Part shown: one piece after another, positions 16,465-23,490 of the stretch
Layout of the letters: every line of letters starts with the position of its first letter
Position numbering within the stretch: the first letter of the stretch is position 1
Source: Pseudomonadota bacterium
Lineage (GTDB): Bacteria; Pseudomonadota; Gammaproteobacteria; Burkholderiales; Casimicrobiaceae
DNA length: 38,946 nt
Reading direction: 5' to 3'
NCBI GenBank assembly: GCA_021784125.1
Contig: JAJXTF010000004.1
Span: 1-38,946 of the forward strand
Position numbers and translations under genes: made by a program
Notes under the pieces: generated by a model
Databases searched by the model: none
Seen by the model: the letters and a program-made list of their open reading frames with translations, nothing else
Told to the model about the DNA's origin: nothing

Positions 16465-18612
16465 ATGAGCGCGGCCGGGACCGAGGCCGCAGCCGCGGCG
16501 ACACTGCTCGTGGAGCTCTTCACCGAAGAACTGCCGCCCAAGGCGCTCAAGTCGCTGGGCGCGGCATTCGCCGACGGCCTCGCCGCCGGCCTCGCGCAGC
16601 GCGGCTACCTGTCCGGGTCGTCGCGGACCGCGCCCTACTCCACGCCGCGAAGGCTCGCCGTTGCGATCACCGAGGTGCGCGCCGTTGCGCCCGATGCCGA
16701 GATCGTCGACAAGCTGATGCCGGCCAGGGTCGCCTTCGATGCCCGGGGCGAGCCGACCGCCGCCTTGCAGAAGAAGCTCGCGGGCCTCGGACGCGCGCAG
16801 CTCGCGACGCGCATCGCCGACGCCGCCGAAGGTCCCGATCGCGTCTACGTCGCGTCGGACGGCAAGGCCGACTACGTCTACCTCAGGCGTCTCGCGACAG
16901 GCCAGCCGCTGGCGCGCGGCCTCGACGAGGCGCTCGGCGAGACGATCGAGGCGTTGCCGATCCCCAAGGTGATGAGCTATCCCCGCGAGGGCGGTTACTA
17001 CAACGACGTCAGGTTCGTCCGTCCCGCGCACCGGCTCGTCGCGCTGCACGGCAGCGACGTCGTGCCGGTGACGGCGCTGGGCCTCGACGCGGGTCGCAGG
17101 ACCGGCGGACACCGGTTCCTGGGCCGGGTCGAGATCGACATCGAACACGCCGATGCCTACGCGCCGACGCTCGAGGCCGAAGGCAAGGTCCTCCCGGATT
17201 TCGGGCAGCGGCGCGCGGAGATCCTGCGCCAGCTCGTGCACGCCGCCGAGGGCGCCTCGGTGATCATGCCCGATGCGCTGCTCGACGAGGTGACGTCGCT
17301 GGTCGAATGGCCCGCGGTCTACGCCGGAACCTTCGATCGGGCGTTCCTCGAAGTCCCGCAGGAGTGCCTGATCCTGACGATGCAGCAGAACCAGAAGTAT
17401 TTCGCGCTCGCGGATGCGCAGGGAAACCTGACGCACCGCTTCCTGCTGGTCAGCAACCTGGCCACGCAGGAGCCGGAGGCAATCGTGCAGGGCAACGAGC
17501 GCGTGCTGCGCGCGCGCCTCGCCGACGCCAAGTTCTTCTTCGACCAGGACCGCAAGGCCCCGCTGGCGTCCCGGGTCGAGCGCCTGTCCACGATCGTCTA
17601 TCACCACCAGCTCGGGACGCAGGCCCGGCGCGTCGAGCGCCTGCGTCGGCTGGCACGCGAGATCGCCGCCAGGATCGGCGCCGACGCCGCCGATGCCGAT
17701 CGCGCAGCGCTGCTCGCCAAGGCGGATCTGGTCACCGACATGGTCGGGGAGTTTCCCGAGCTGCAGGGCACGATGGGGCGCCACTATGCGCGCTTCGACG
17801 GCGAGACCTCCGACGTCGCCGACGCGATCGCCCAGCATTACTGGCCGCGTTTCGCGGGCGATGCGCTGCCCGTGGGTCCCGTTGCGCAGGCCACGGCACT
17901 CGCCGACAAGCTGGAGACCCTCGCGGGTATGTTCGGCGTCGGCGCGCTTCCCACCGGCGACAAGGATCCATTCGGCCTGCGTCGCGCGGCGATCGGGGTA
18001 TTGCGGATCCTGATCGAAAGGGAGGTCGCGCTGCCGTTGCCGGATCTGGTCGACATGGCGTTCCGGGCCTTCGATGGCATCCCCGCCGCAAAGCCCGCGC
18101 CGTCCGAGCTGGCCGAATTCCTCTACGATCGCCTGCGCGCCCACCTGCGCGACCAGGGATACACGGCGAACCAGGTCGAGGCGGTGCTCGTGCAGCGCCC
18201 GGCGCGCATCGACACGGTTCCCGCCCAGCTCGCCGCCGTCAAGGCATTCGAGGCACTGCCCGAGGCGCAGGCGCTTTCGGCGGCGAACAAGCGCATCGTC
18301 AACATCCTGAAGAAATCCGGCGCAGCCGCCGCGGTCGCGGTCGATCGCGCGAGCCTCACCGACGGCGCCGAGCACGATCTCTGGCTTGCGTTCCAGCATC
18401 TCGCGCCGGCGGTCGACGACCATTGCGCGAAAGGCGACTACGCGAGCGCCTTGCGCGTACTGGCCACGGCGAAGCCGGCGGTCGACCGCTTTTTCGACGA
18501 CGTGATGGTGATGGCCGACGATCCGGCGATCCGCGCAAACCGGCTCGCGCTGCTGCGCGGTGTCGCGGCGACGATGAACCGGGTCGCCGACATCTCGAAG
18601 CTCGCGACCTGA
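16465..18612 (+). CDS. glyS: Glycyl-tRNA synthetase beta subunit
   Basis: A 715-residue partner of GlyQ. The opening LLVELFTEELPPKALKSLG, the central MSYPREGGYYNDVRFVRPAHRLVALHG, VPQECLILTMQQNQKYFAL and the HD-type stretch LVTDMVGEFPELQGTMGRHYA are typical of the beta subunit, with an anticodon-binding C-terminal region (from about residue 600: LAAVKAFEALPEAQALSAANKRIVNILKK). The beta subunit contributes tRNA binding. Full length, no disruption. The ATG at 16465 is preceded by a short spacer from glyQ. Confidence 0.96.
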   Translation: MSAAGTEAAAAATLLVELFTEELPPKALKSLGAAFADGLAAGLAQRGYLSGSSRTAPYSTPRRLAVAITEVRAVAPDAEIVDKLMPARVAFDARGEPTAALQKKLAGLGRAQLATRIADAAEGPDRVYVASDGKADYVYLRRLATGQPLARGLDEALGETIEALPIPKVMSYPREGGYYNDVRFVRPAHRLVALHGSDVVPVTALGLDAGRRTGGHRFLGRVEIDIEHADAYAPTLEAEGKVLPDFGQRRAEILRQLVHAAEGASVIMPDALLDEVTSLVEWPAVYAGTFDRAFLEVPQECLILTMQQNQKYFALADAQGNLTHRFLLVSNLATQEPEAIVQGNERVLRARLADAKFFFDQDRKAPLASRVERLSTIVYHHQLGTQARRVERLRRLAREIAARIGADAADADRAALLAKADLVTDMVGEFPELQGTMGRHYARFDGETSDVADAIAQHYWPRFAGDALPVGPVAQATALADKLETLAGMFGVGALPTGDKDPFGLRRAAIGVLRILIEREVALPLPDLVDMAFRAFDGIPAAKPAPSELAEFLYDRLRAHLRDQGYTANQVEAVLVQRPARIDTVPAQLAAVKAFEALPEAQALSAANKRIVNILKKSGAAAAVAVDRASLTDGAEHDLWLAFQHLAPAVDDHCAKGDYASALRVLATAKPAVDRFFDDVMVMADDPAIRANRLALLRGVAATMNRVADISKLAT

Positions 18613-18637
18613 CGGCGCCCGCCGCGCCCGGCCACCC

Positions 18638-19219
18638 ATGGTCCAGTTCGCATCCGATGGCGTCACCGCAACCCGCGCCGCGCGATTGATCATCCTCGAC
18701 CGGGATGGCGTCATCAATCACGACAGCGAGCAGTTCATCAAGTCGCCGGACGAGTGGCGTCCCATCCCCGGCAGCCTCGAGGCGATCGCCCGGCTCAATC
18801 GCGCCGGCTATCGCTGCGTCGTCGCGACCAACCAGTCGGGGGTCGGGCGCGGGCTGCTCGATTTCGCGACGCTGAACGCCATCCACGACAAGATGCACCG
18901 CGCGCTGGCCCTTGCCGGCGGGCGCATCGACGCGGTGTTCTATTGCCCACACACCGCCGATGCGCGCTGCGACTGCCGCAAGCCCAAGCCCGGGATGCTG
19001 GTCGAGATCGGCAGGCGCTTCAACGTCGAGTTGACCGGTGTGCCGTGCATCGGCGACGGCCTGCGCGACCTGCAGGCTGCGGATGCGGTCGGGTCGCAAC
19101 CGATGCTGGTGCTGACGGGCAAGGGCGAGAAGACGCTGCGCGACGGCGGATTCCCGAAGAGCACCGCGATCTTCCCCGACCTCGCTTTTGCGGCGTCGGC
19201 CCTGCTCAGCGGCGAGTAG
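18638..19219 (+). CDS. gmhB: D-glycero-beta-D-manno-heptose 1,7-bisphosphate 7-phosphatase
   Basis: A 193-residue HAD-superfamily phosphatase of the ADP-heptose pathway for LPS inner core. The nucleophile motif ILDRDGVIN gives D21 and D23; VVATNQSGVGRG is motif II; the zinc loop FYCPHTADARCDCRKPKPG gives C103, H105, C111 and C113; CIGDGLRDLQAA is motif IV. The N-terminus is about 15 residues longer than in compact homologues, so a later start is possible. It follows glyS by 25 bp and precedes an acyltransferase by 16 bp, as in many betaproteobacteria. Confidence 0.92.
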   Translation: MVQFASDGVTATRAARLIILDRDGVINHDSEQFIKSPDEWRPIPGSLEAIARLNRAGYRCVVATNQSGVGRGLLDFATLNAIHDKMHRALALAGGRIDAVFYCPHTADARCDCRKPKPGMLVEIGRRFNVELTGVPCIGDGLRDLQAADAVGSQPMLVLTGKGEKTLRDGGFPKSTAIFPDLAFAASALLSGE

Positions 19220-19235
19220 CGGCGAGCTCGACCGC

Positions 19236-19952
19236 ATGGGATCCGCGCTGCGATCGCTGGCTTTCGCGGTCTTCCAGGCGATCGTCACGCCGCTGTGGGC
19301 GATCGCCATCGTCGCGGTCTGGTGGTTGCCGCGCGTCCCGCGCTTCCGGTTCATCACCGGCTGGTGCGCGATGAACCTCTGGGCCGCGCGCTGGATCTGC
19401 GGCATCCGCCATCGCGTCATCGGCATGGAAAACATGCCGACGACGCCGCACATCGTCGCCTGCAAGCACAGCTCGACCTGGGAAACGCTGTTCCTGTCCC
19501 GGCTTCTGCCGCCGCTCGCCTACGTCGCGAAGAAGGAACTGCTGTCGGTGCCGTTCTTCGGCTGGGGCTTCGCGCTCGCCTCGCCGATCACGATCGACCG
19601 GCGAACCGGGAAGGACGCGATGGTCCAGATGGCCGCGCAGGGACGCGAGCGCTTCGAACAGGGCTTCTGGATCGCCGTGTACCCCGAAGGGACCCGGATC
19701 CGGGCGGGCACGCGCGTTCGCTACAAGACCGGCGCCGCCCGCCTCGCGATCGCGATGGGCGTGCCGATCCTCCCGATCGCGCACAATGCCGGATGGCTGT
19801 GGCCCAAGGGCACGATGGACAAGCGCGCGGGGACCGTGACCCTTTCGATCGGCAAACCGATACCGCCCGATGCAATGGATCCCGCGCAGCTGACGCACGC
19901 AATCGAAGACTGGATCGAAGGCGAAGTCCAGCGGCTCGGCCCACCCGAATGA
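19236..19952 (+). CDS. 1-acyl-sn-glycerol-3-phosphate acyltransferase (PlsC family)
   Basis: A 238-residue membrane-associated acyltransferase that would make phosphatidic acid from lysophosphatidate. One or two hydrophobic N-terminal helices (about 8-32) precede the acyltransferase motifs: KHSSTWE (H78-E83, an HX4E variant of the usual HX4D), then VYPEGTR (about 149-154) and a VPILPIAHNAG segment. The HX4E form is common in the betaproteobacterial branch. I chose the ATG at 19236; an upstream start at 19188 would overlap gmhB by 32 bp. Its stop overlaps the next gene's ATG. An LPS or lipid A role is possible given gmhB. Confidence 0.87.
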   Translation: MGSALRSLAFAVFQAIVTPLWAIAIVAVWWLPRVPRFRFITGWCAMNLWAARWICGIRHRVIGMENMPTTPHIVACKHSSTWETLFLSRLLPPLAYVAKKELLSVPFFGWGFALASPITIDRRTGKDAMVQMAAQGRERFEQGFWIAVYPEGTRIRAGTRVRYKTGAARLAIAMGVPILPIAHNAGWLWPKGTMDKRAGTVTLSIGKPIPPDAMDPAQLTHAIEDWIEGEVQRLGPPE

Positions 19953-20701
19953 GGCGCGGCCACCTGCACGATGGCGAGGCGTCGCTGCGTGAAGGCCAGT
20001 TGCGCGGCATCGTCCTCGCCGGGCAGGCCATCGAGTACCGGCTGATCCGCGCACGCCGGCGCTCGATCGGCATGGAGGTCCATCTCGAAGGACTCACCGT
20101 GCGCGCACCGCGCTGGGTCAGCCTGCACGACATCGAGGCAGCCCTCGTCGAGCGTGCCAAATGGATCCTCAGGTCGCTCGCGGAGTGGCGAGCGCGACGC
20201 CGCGACGTCATGCCGCGCCAATGGACGACCGGAGCGCCGATCGTCTTCCGCGGGGAACAGCTCGCGCTGGAGGTCTTCCCGGCGCGCCGGCTCTCGATCG
20301 CCGCCGACCTGTTCAGCCTGACGGTGCGCCACCCGGAAGCCCACGATGAGCGCCAGGTCGCCGACGGCGTTCGGCTCTGGCTCAGGGAGCAGGCGTGGGC
20401 ACTCGTCGTGGCGCGCGTCGCCGATTACGTGCGACACGTGAGCCCTCACCCGGCGCCCGTGCGCCTGTCCGACGCGCGCAGCGAGTGGGGCAGCTGCAAC
20501 GCCCGGGGTGAGATCCGTCTCAACTGGCGCCTGGTGCAGCTCCCGCCGTTGCTCGCCGAGTACGTCGTCGCGCACGAGGTCGCGCACATCGTCGAACTCA
20601 ATCACTCCGCGCGGTTCTGGAGCGTCGTCGAATCGCTGCTCCCCGGCCACGCCGCGCTGCGCCGCCAGCTCGACGACTGGACGGCTCTTTTGGCGGCGTG
20701 A
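19949..20701 (+). CDS. YgjP-like metallopeptidase (DUF45 / SprT-like)
   Basis: A 250-residue predicted zinc metallopeptidase. The C-terminal half holds RLSDARSEWGSCNARGEIRLNWRL followed by VVAHEVAHIVELNHSARFW, that is H209, E210, H213 and a third ligand candidate H219, as in the YgjP/WLM group related to SprT. The N-terminal half (EYRLIRARRRSIGMEVHLEGLTVRAPR) matches the beta-rich lead-in of DUF45 proteins. The substrate is unknown. ATG 19949 overlaps the acyltransferase stop (ATGA). The stop codon is formed inside the first copy of a 45-bp repeat. Confidence 0.88.
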   Translation: MRRGHLHDGEASLREGQLRGIVLAGQAIEYRLIRARRRSIGMEVHLEGLTVRAPRWVSLHDIEAALVERAKWILRSLAEWRARRRDVMPRQWTTGAPIVFRGEQLALEVFPARRLSIAADLFSLTVRHPEAHDERQVADGVRLWLREQAWALVVARVADYVRHVSPHPAPVRLSDARSEWGSCNARGEIRLNWRLVQLPPLLAEYVVAHEVAHIVELNHSARFWSVVESLLPGHAALRRQLDDWTALLAA

Positions 20702-20739
20702 GCCCGGGAGCAGGGGCCCCGCGAGCGAATGCGAGCGGG
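20695..20739. repeat. 45-bp direct repeat, copy 1
   Basis: Begins GGCGTGAGCCCGGGAGCAGG and ends CGAATGCGAGCGGG. It contains the stop codon of the YgjP-like gene. It differs from copy 2 at one base (C for A at position 25) and lies 121 bp upstream of it in the same orientation. Confidence 0.9.
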
Positions 20740-20815
20740 GATGCAACCAGGGCGAATCGCCACGGGAGGCCGACACACCGGCGTTCGCATGCCATGCCAG
20801 TGCAAGGAGGCCGAG

Positions 20816-20860
20816 GGCGTGAGCCCGGGAGCAGGGGCCACGCGAGCGAATGCGAGCGGG
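20816..20860. repeat. 45-bp direct repeat, copy 2
   Basis: Same orientation as copy 1 with 44 of 45 bases identical. The 206-bp spacer between the convergent YgjP-like gene and cyaY (20702-20907) consists mainly of these copies and GC-rich sequence; I see no gene or clear U-tailed terminator in it. Confidence 0.9.
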
Positions 20861-20907
20861 CGCAGCGACTCGCAACCCCTGCGCGCGACGCCCCGTGCGC
20901 TCGCGCT

Positions 20908-21258
20908 TCAGCCTTCCTGTGGAGCCGGCAGCCCGGGCAGCCGCAACGCCACGCGCGCCTGGGCTTTCAGGAGTCGCGTCAGCGCCGTCGCCAGGTCGTC
21001 GTGCCCGCGGCTGTCGCGCCAATGGCCGTGATCGGCGCGAAAGTGGAAACCCCCGCTCTTCGCGGCGACCCAGATCTCGCGGTTGGGCACATGGCGGTTG
21101 ACGATGACCTTGCTCCCGTCTTCGCACTCGATCGTCAGCACGCCGTCGGTGAGATTCCAGTCGATGTCGGCGTCGCTGGTCTCGAGCGCGGCGTCGAGCG
21201 CCAGCCCGATCGTCTCGAGCGTCGCATCGGCTGCGGCAATGAAGGCGGATTCGTGCAT
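20908..21258 (-). CDS. cyaY: Frataxin-like iron donor CyaY
   Basis: A 116-residue cytosolic iron-binding protein that modulates Fe-S cluster assembly through IscS. The opening ESAFIAAADATLETIGLALDAA gives the first helix; TSDADIDWNLTDGVLTIECEDGSKVIVNRHVPNREIWVAAKSGGFHF is the beta-sheet with the conserved VNRQ/H-P-EIW region. The C-terminal helix (DLATALTRLLKAQARVALRL) is complete, with a short tail. It is transcribed away from lptM-lysA, an arrangement conserved in many proteobacteria. The start codon is 24 bp from the lptM ATG, so promoter regions overlap. Confidence 0.93.
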   Translation of the reverse strand: MHESAFIAAADATLETIGLALDAALETSDADIDWNLTDGVLTIECEDGSKVIVNRHVPNREIWVAAKSGGFHFRADHGHWRDSRGHDDLATALTRLLKAQARVALRLPGLPAPQEG

Positions 21259-21265
21259 CGTGCCA

Positions 21266-21274
21266 TGCTAGGAT
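21266..21274 (+). promoter_or_regulatory. Extended -10 promoter (TGCTAGGAT) for lptM-lysA
   Basis: TG-C-TAGGAT ends 8 bp before the lptM ATG at 21283. The start point would be near 21281, so the mRNA would have essentially no leader. No ribosome-binding site is possible in that case. The -35 region is poor, which an extended -10 can offset. Confidence 0.5.
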
Positions 21275-21282
21275 TTGCCGCA

Positions 21283-21462
21283 ATGGTAAGTCAAATCCCG
21301 CTACGCAACGTTCTCGCCGCGCTGGCGCTCGCTGCACTGGCCCTCGCGGTATCGGGCTGCGGCGTCAAAGGCCCCCTGCGGCCTGCGCCCAAGGAAGCGC
21401 CTGCCGCAGCGCCGTTGCCGGCGTCACCGGCTTCGCCGGCACCGGCGAAACCAAAACCGTGA
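21283..21462 (+). CDS. lptM: LPS-assembly lipoprotein LptM (YifL-like)
   Basis: A 59-residue lipoprotein. The signal peptide ends in the lipobox AVSGC, making C26 the lipidated residue, and the mature start CGVKGPLRPAPKEAP carries the family's GxKGPLxxP signature. The remainder is a Pro/Ala-rich tail. LptM assists maturation of the LptD/LptE translocon in the outer membrane. It overlaps the lysA GTG (GTGA) and sits opposite cyaY, the usual place for this gene. Confidence 0.85.
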   Translation: MVSQIPLRNVLAALALAALALAVSGCGVKGPLRPAPKEAPAAAPLPASPASPAPAKPKP

Positions 21463-22703
21463 GCGCCTTCGAGTACGTCGACGGCGAACTGCGCGCCGAG
21501 GCTGTGCCGCTGGCCGGCATCGCCGCGCGCCATGGCACGCCCTGCTACGTCTACTCGCGCTCGATGCTGACGCAGGCATACCGCGAGTTCGACGCCGCAT
21601 TCGAAGGCATTCCGCACCTCGTCTGCTACGCGATGAAGGCGAATTCCTCGCTGGCGATCGTCGATCTCTTTGCCCGCCTGGGCAGCGGTTTCGACATCGT
21701 GTCCGGAGGGGAGCTCGAGCGCATCGTCGCCGCCGGCGCCGACCCGCGCAAGGCGGTCTTTTCAGGCGTCGGCAAGACCGACGCCGAGATGGAGGGAGCA
21801 CTCGCTGCCGGGATCCTCTGCTTCAATGTCGAGTCGGCGAGCGAGCTCGACCACCTGGCTGCGGTGGCCGGCCGGATGGGGCTGCGGGCACCGGTCAGCT
21901 TCCGCGTCAATCCGGACGTCGATCCGCTGACGCACCCCTACATCTCGACCGGGCTCAAGGAAAGCAAGTTCGGCATCGAGTTCGCCGAGGCCCCGGCGCT
22001 GTACCGCCGCGCGGCGGCAATGCCGTCGATCTCGGTGCGGGGGATCGATATCCACATCGGCTCGCAGATCACCGATCTCGGCCCCTACCGCGAGGCGGCG
22101 GGCAAGGTGCTCGGGCTGGTCGACGCGCTCGCCACGGACGGCATCACGCTCTCGCACATCGATTTCGGCGGCGGCCTCGGCATCCGCTACCGCGACGAAG
22201 CGCCGGTCGCGCTCGCCGACTACGCCCGGATGCTGCGCGGACTCACCGGCGGCCGGCGCGAGGCGCTGCTGTTCGAGCCCGGGCGGCGCCTGGTCGGCGA
22301 AGCGGGCGTCCTGCTGACGCGCGTGCGCTTGCTCAAACCCCAGGCCACCCGCAACTTCGCGGTCGTCGACGCGGCGATGAACGACCTGCTGCGGCCGTCG
22401 CTCTACGACGCATGGCACGCGATCGACCCGGTCCGTCCGCGCGCCGCCGAGGCGAAGCTCTGGGACATCGTCGGGCCGGTCTGCGAGAGCGGGGATTTCC
22501 TCGGCCAGGACCGGAAGCTCGCACTGCAGGAAGGCGACCTGCTCGCCGTGCGCGCGGCGGGTGCCTACGCGATGTCGATGAGCTCCAACTACAACAGCCG
22601 TCCTCGCGCCTGTGAAGTGCTCGTCGACGGCGAGAGCACGCTGCTGATCCGTCGCCGCGAGACGACTGCGGAACTCCACGCGCAGGAAACGCGATTGCCC
22701 TGA
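21459..22703 (+). CDS. lysA: Diaminopimelate decarboxylase LysA
   Basis: A 414-residue PLP enzyme, fold type III, performing the last step of lysine synthesis: meso-diaminopimelate to lysine and CO2. K60 in CYAMKANSS binds PLP; HIGSQITDLGPY, DFGGGLGIRY and EPGRRLVGEAG are the phosphate and substrate regions; C342 in VCESGDFLG comes from the partner subunit's active site; YAMSMSSNYNSRPR is near the C-terminus. The GTG start overlaps the lptM stop. Length is normal. It is probably transcribed from the promoter before lptM. Confidence 0.95.
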   Translation: MSAFEYVDGELRAEAVPLAGIAARHGTPCYVYSRSMLTQAYREFDAAFEGIPHLVCYAMKANSSLAIVDLFARLGSGFDIVSGGELERIVAAGADPRKAVFSGVGKTDAEMEGALAAGILCFNVESASELDHLAAVAGRMGLRAPVSFRVNPDVDPLTHPYISTGLKESKFGIEFAEAPALYRRAAAMPSISVRGIDIHIGSQITDLGPYREAAGKVLGLVDALATDGITLSHIDFGGGLGIRYRDEAPVALADYARMLRGLTGGRREALLFEPGRRLVGEAGVLLTRVRLLKPQATRNFAVVDAAMNDLLRPSLYDAWHAIDPVRPRAAEAKLWDIVGPVCESGDFLGQDRKLALQEGDLLAVRAAGAYAMSMSSNYNSRPRACEVLVDGESTLLIRRRETTAELHAQETRLP

Positions 22704-22751
22704 TCGAAACTGCGCGCCGAACGCCGGAATTCGCGCCTGCAATCGGTCGCG

Positions 22752-22770
22752 TGCGATTTGCGAAATCGCA
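22752..22770 (+). terminator. Weak stem-loop after lysA
   Basis: TGCGATTT and AAATCGCA form a perfect 8-bp stem around GCG, 49 bp after the lysA stop. A GTTTT run follows only after a further 8 bp, so termination would be inefficient. This lies in a 274-bp gap (22704-22977) that is more AT-rich than its surroundings. Confidence 0.35.
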
Positions 22771-22809
22771 ACAACCGCGTTTTGCACCGTTCGAATCGAG
22801 GAACAAATC

Positions 22810-22837
22810 TTGCAAAAGCTTGAAACGTGGCTACAAT
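22810..22837 (+). promoter_or_regulatory. Sigma-70 promoter for the H1-like gene
   Basis: TTGCAA (22810-22815), 16 bp, then TACAAT (22832-22837). The start point would be near 22844, leaving a 134-nt leader with a CCGGATCCGG palindrome and ending in AGGAGA at 22965-22970, 7 nt before the ATG. Confidence 0.6.
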
Positions 22838-22977
22838 GCAGGCAGCAGGTGCCAGTGGATTTGTCAAGGGGTCGACTCCAAATAAATCGCAGTGGAGCCC
22901 GATGCCTTCCGGATCCGGCAACACCTGCGAATGAAGGACCATAAAAGGTACATTGAACTCAGACAGGAGAATCAACA

Positions 22978-23349
22978 ATGATGGCTGACATGATGTCGAT
23001 GATGACGCCGGCGGCTCCCGCCGCGGCGCCGAAGAAGAAGGCGAAGAAACGCAAGGCGGCCCCGAAGAAGAAGGCTGCGCCGAAGAAGGCCGCCAAGAAG
23101 AAGGTTGCGAAGAAGAAGAAGGCTGCGCCGAAGAAGAAGGCCGCCAAGAAGAAGGTCGCCAAGAAGAAGAAGGCTGCGCCGAAGAAGAAGGCCGCCAAGA
23201 AGAAGGCTGCGCCGAAGAAGAAGGCCGCCAAGAAGAAGGTCGCCAAGAAGAAGGCCGCGCCGAAGAAGAAGGCCGCCAAGAAGAAGGCTGCGCCGAAGAA
23301 GAAGGCCGCCAAGAAGGCGACCAAGCGGAAGGCCGCGAAGAAGAAGTAA
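22978..23349 (+). CDS. Histone H1-like Ala/Lys-rich DNA-binding protein
   Basis: A 123-residue protein made almost entirely of Lys and Ala, with Pro and a few Val, from residue 18 onward. It consists of imperfect tandem modules of the type AAPKKKAAKKKVAKKK, like eukaryotic H1 tails and the bacterial H1-like and AlgP-like proteins. The head is unusual: MMADMMSMMTPAAPAAAP, with six Met in the first nine residues. Expected role: nucleoid compaction or general DNA binding in the cytoplasm. AGGAGA at the right distance supports ATG 22978, though 22981 is equally placed. A strong promoter and terminator make this a single-gene unit. Confidence 0.85.
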   Translation: MMADMMSMMTPAAPAAAPKKKAKKRKAAPKKKAAPKKAAKKKVAKKKKAAPKKKAAKKKVAKKKKAAPKKKAAKKKAAPKKKAAKKKVAKKKAAPKKKAAKKKAAPKKKAAKKATKRKAAKKK

Positions 23350-23389
23350 CTTCTTCGACCCAAGCGCCGTCGCAGATGTGCGATGGACG

Positions 23390-23420
23390 AAAACGGGCGA
23401 CGCGATGCGTCGCCCGTTTT
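23390..23420. terminator. Bidirectional rho-independent terminator
   Basis: A perfect inverted repeat: AAAACGGGCGACGC, loop GAT, GCGTCGCCCGTTTT. It has a 14-bp stem, T-run on the plus strand and A-run (T on the minus) at the other end. It serves the H1-like gene (stop at 23349) and the convergent mltD gene (stop at 23491). Confidence 0.9.
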
Positions 23421-23490
23421 GCTTTGCATTTCCCGACCCGCGGGGACCCGGCCTGGCGCACCTGCGCCGCAGCGCCGGGATTCCAGGCCC

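Noticed and set aside
19411-19500. HX4E instead of HX4D in the acyltransferase as a sign of an inactive enzyme
   Set aside because: The HX4E form is familiar from the betaproteobacterial branch of this family, and the EGTR and downstream motifs are intact.
20441-20460. GAGCCCTCACCCGGCGCCCG in the YgjP-like gene as a third copy of the phoH/ybeY palindrome
   Set aside because: Only the left-arm motif is similar; there is no matching right arm or GGGGGAGCAGCG end, so chance similarity in GC-rich coding DNA is more likely.
22978-23349. Tandem repeats in the H1-like gene considered as a CRISPR array or satellite
   Set aside because: The units are short, imperfect, codon-phased and encode Lys/Ala/Pro modules in one open frame with a ribosome-binding site; there are no spacers.
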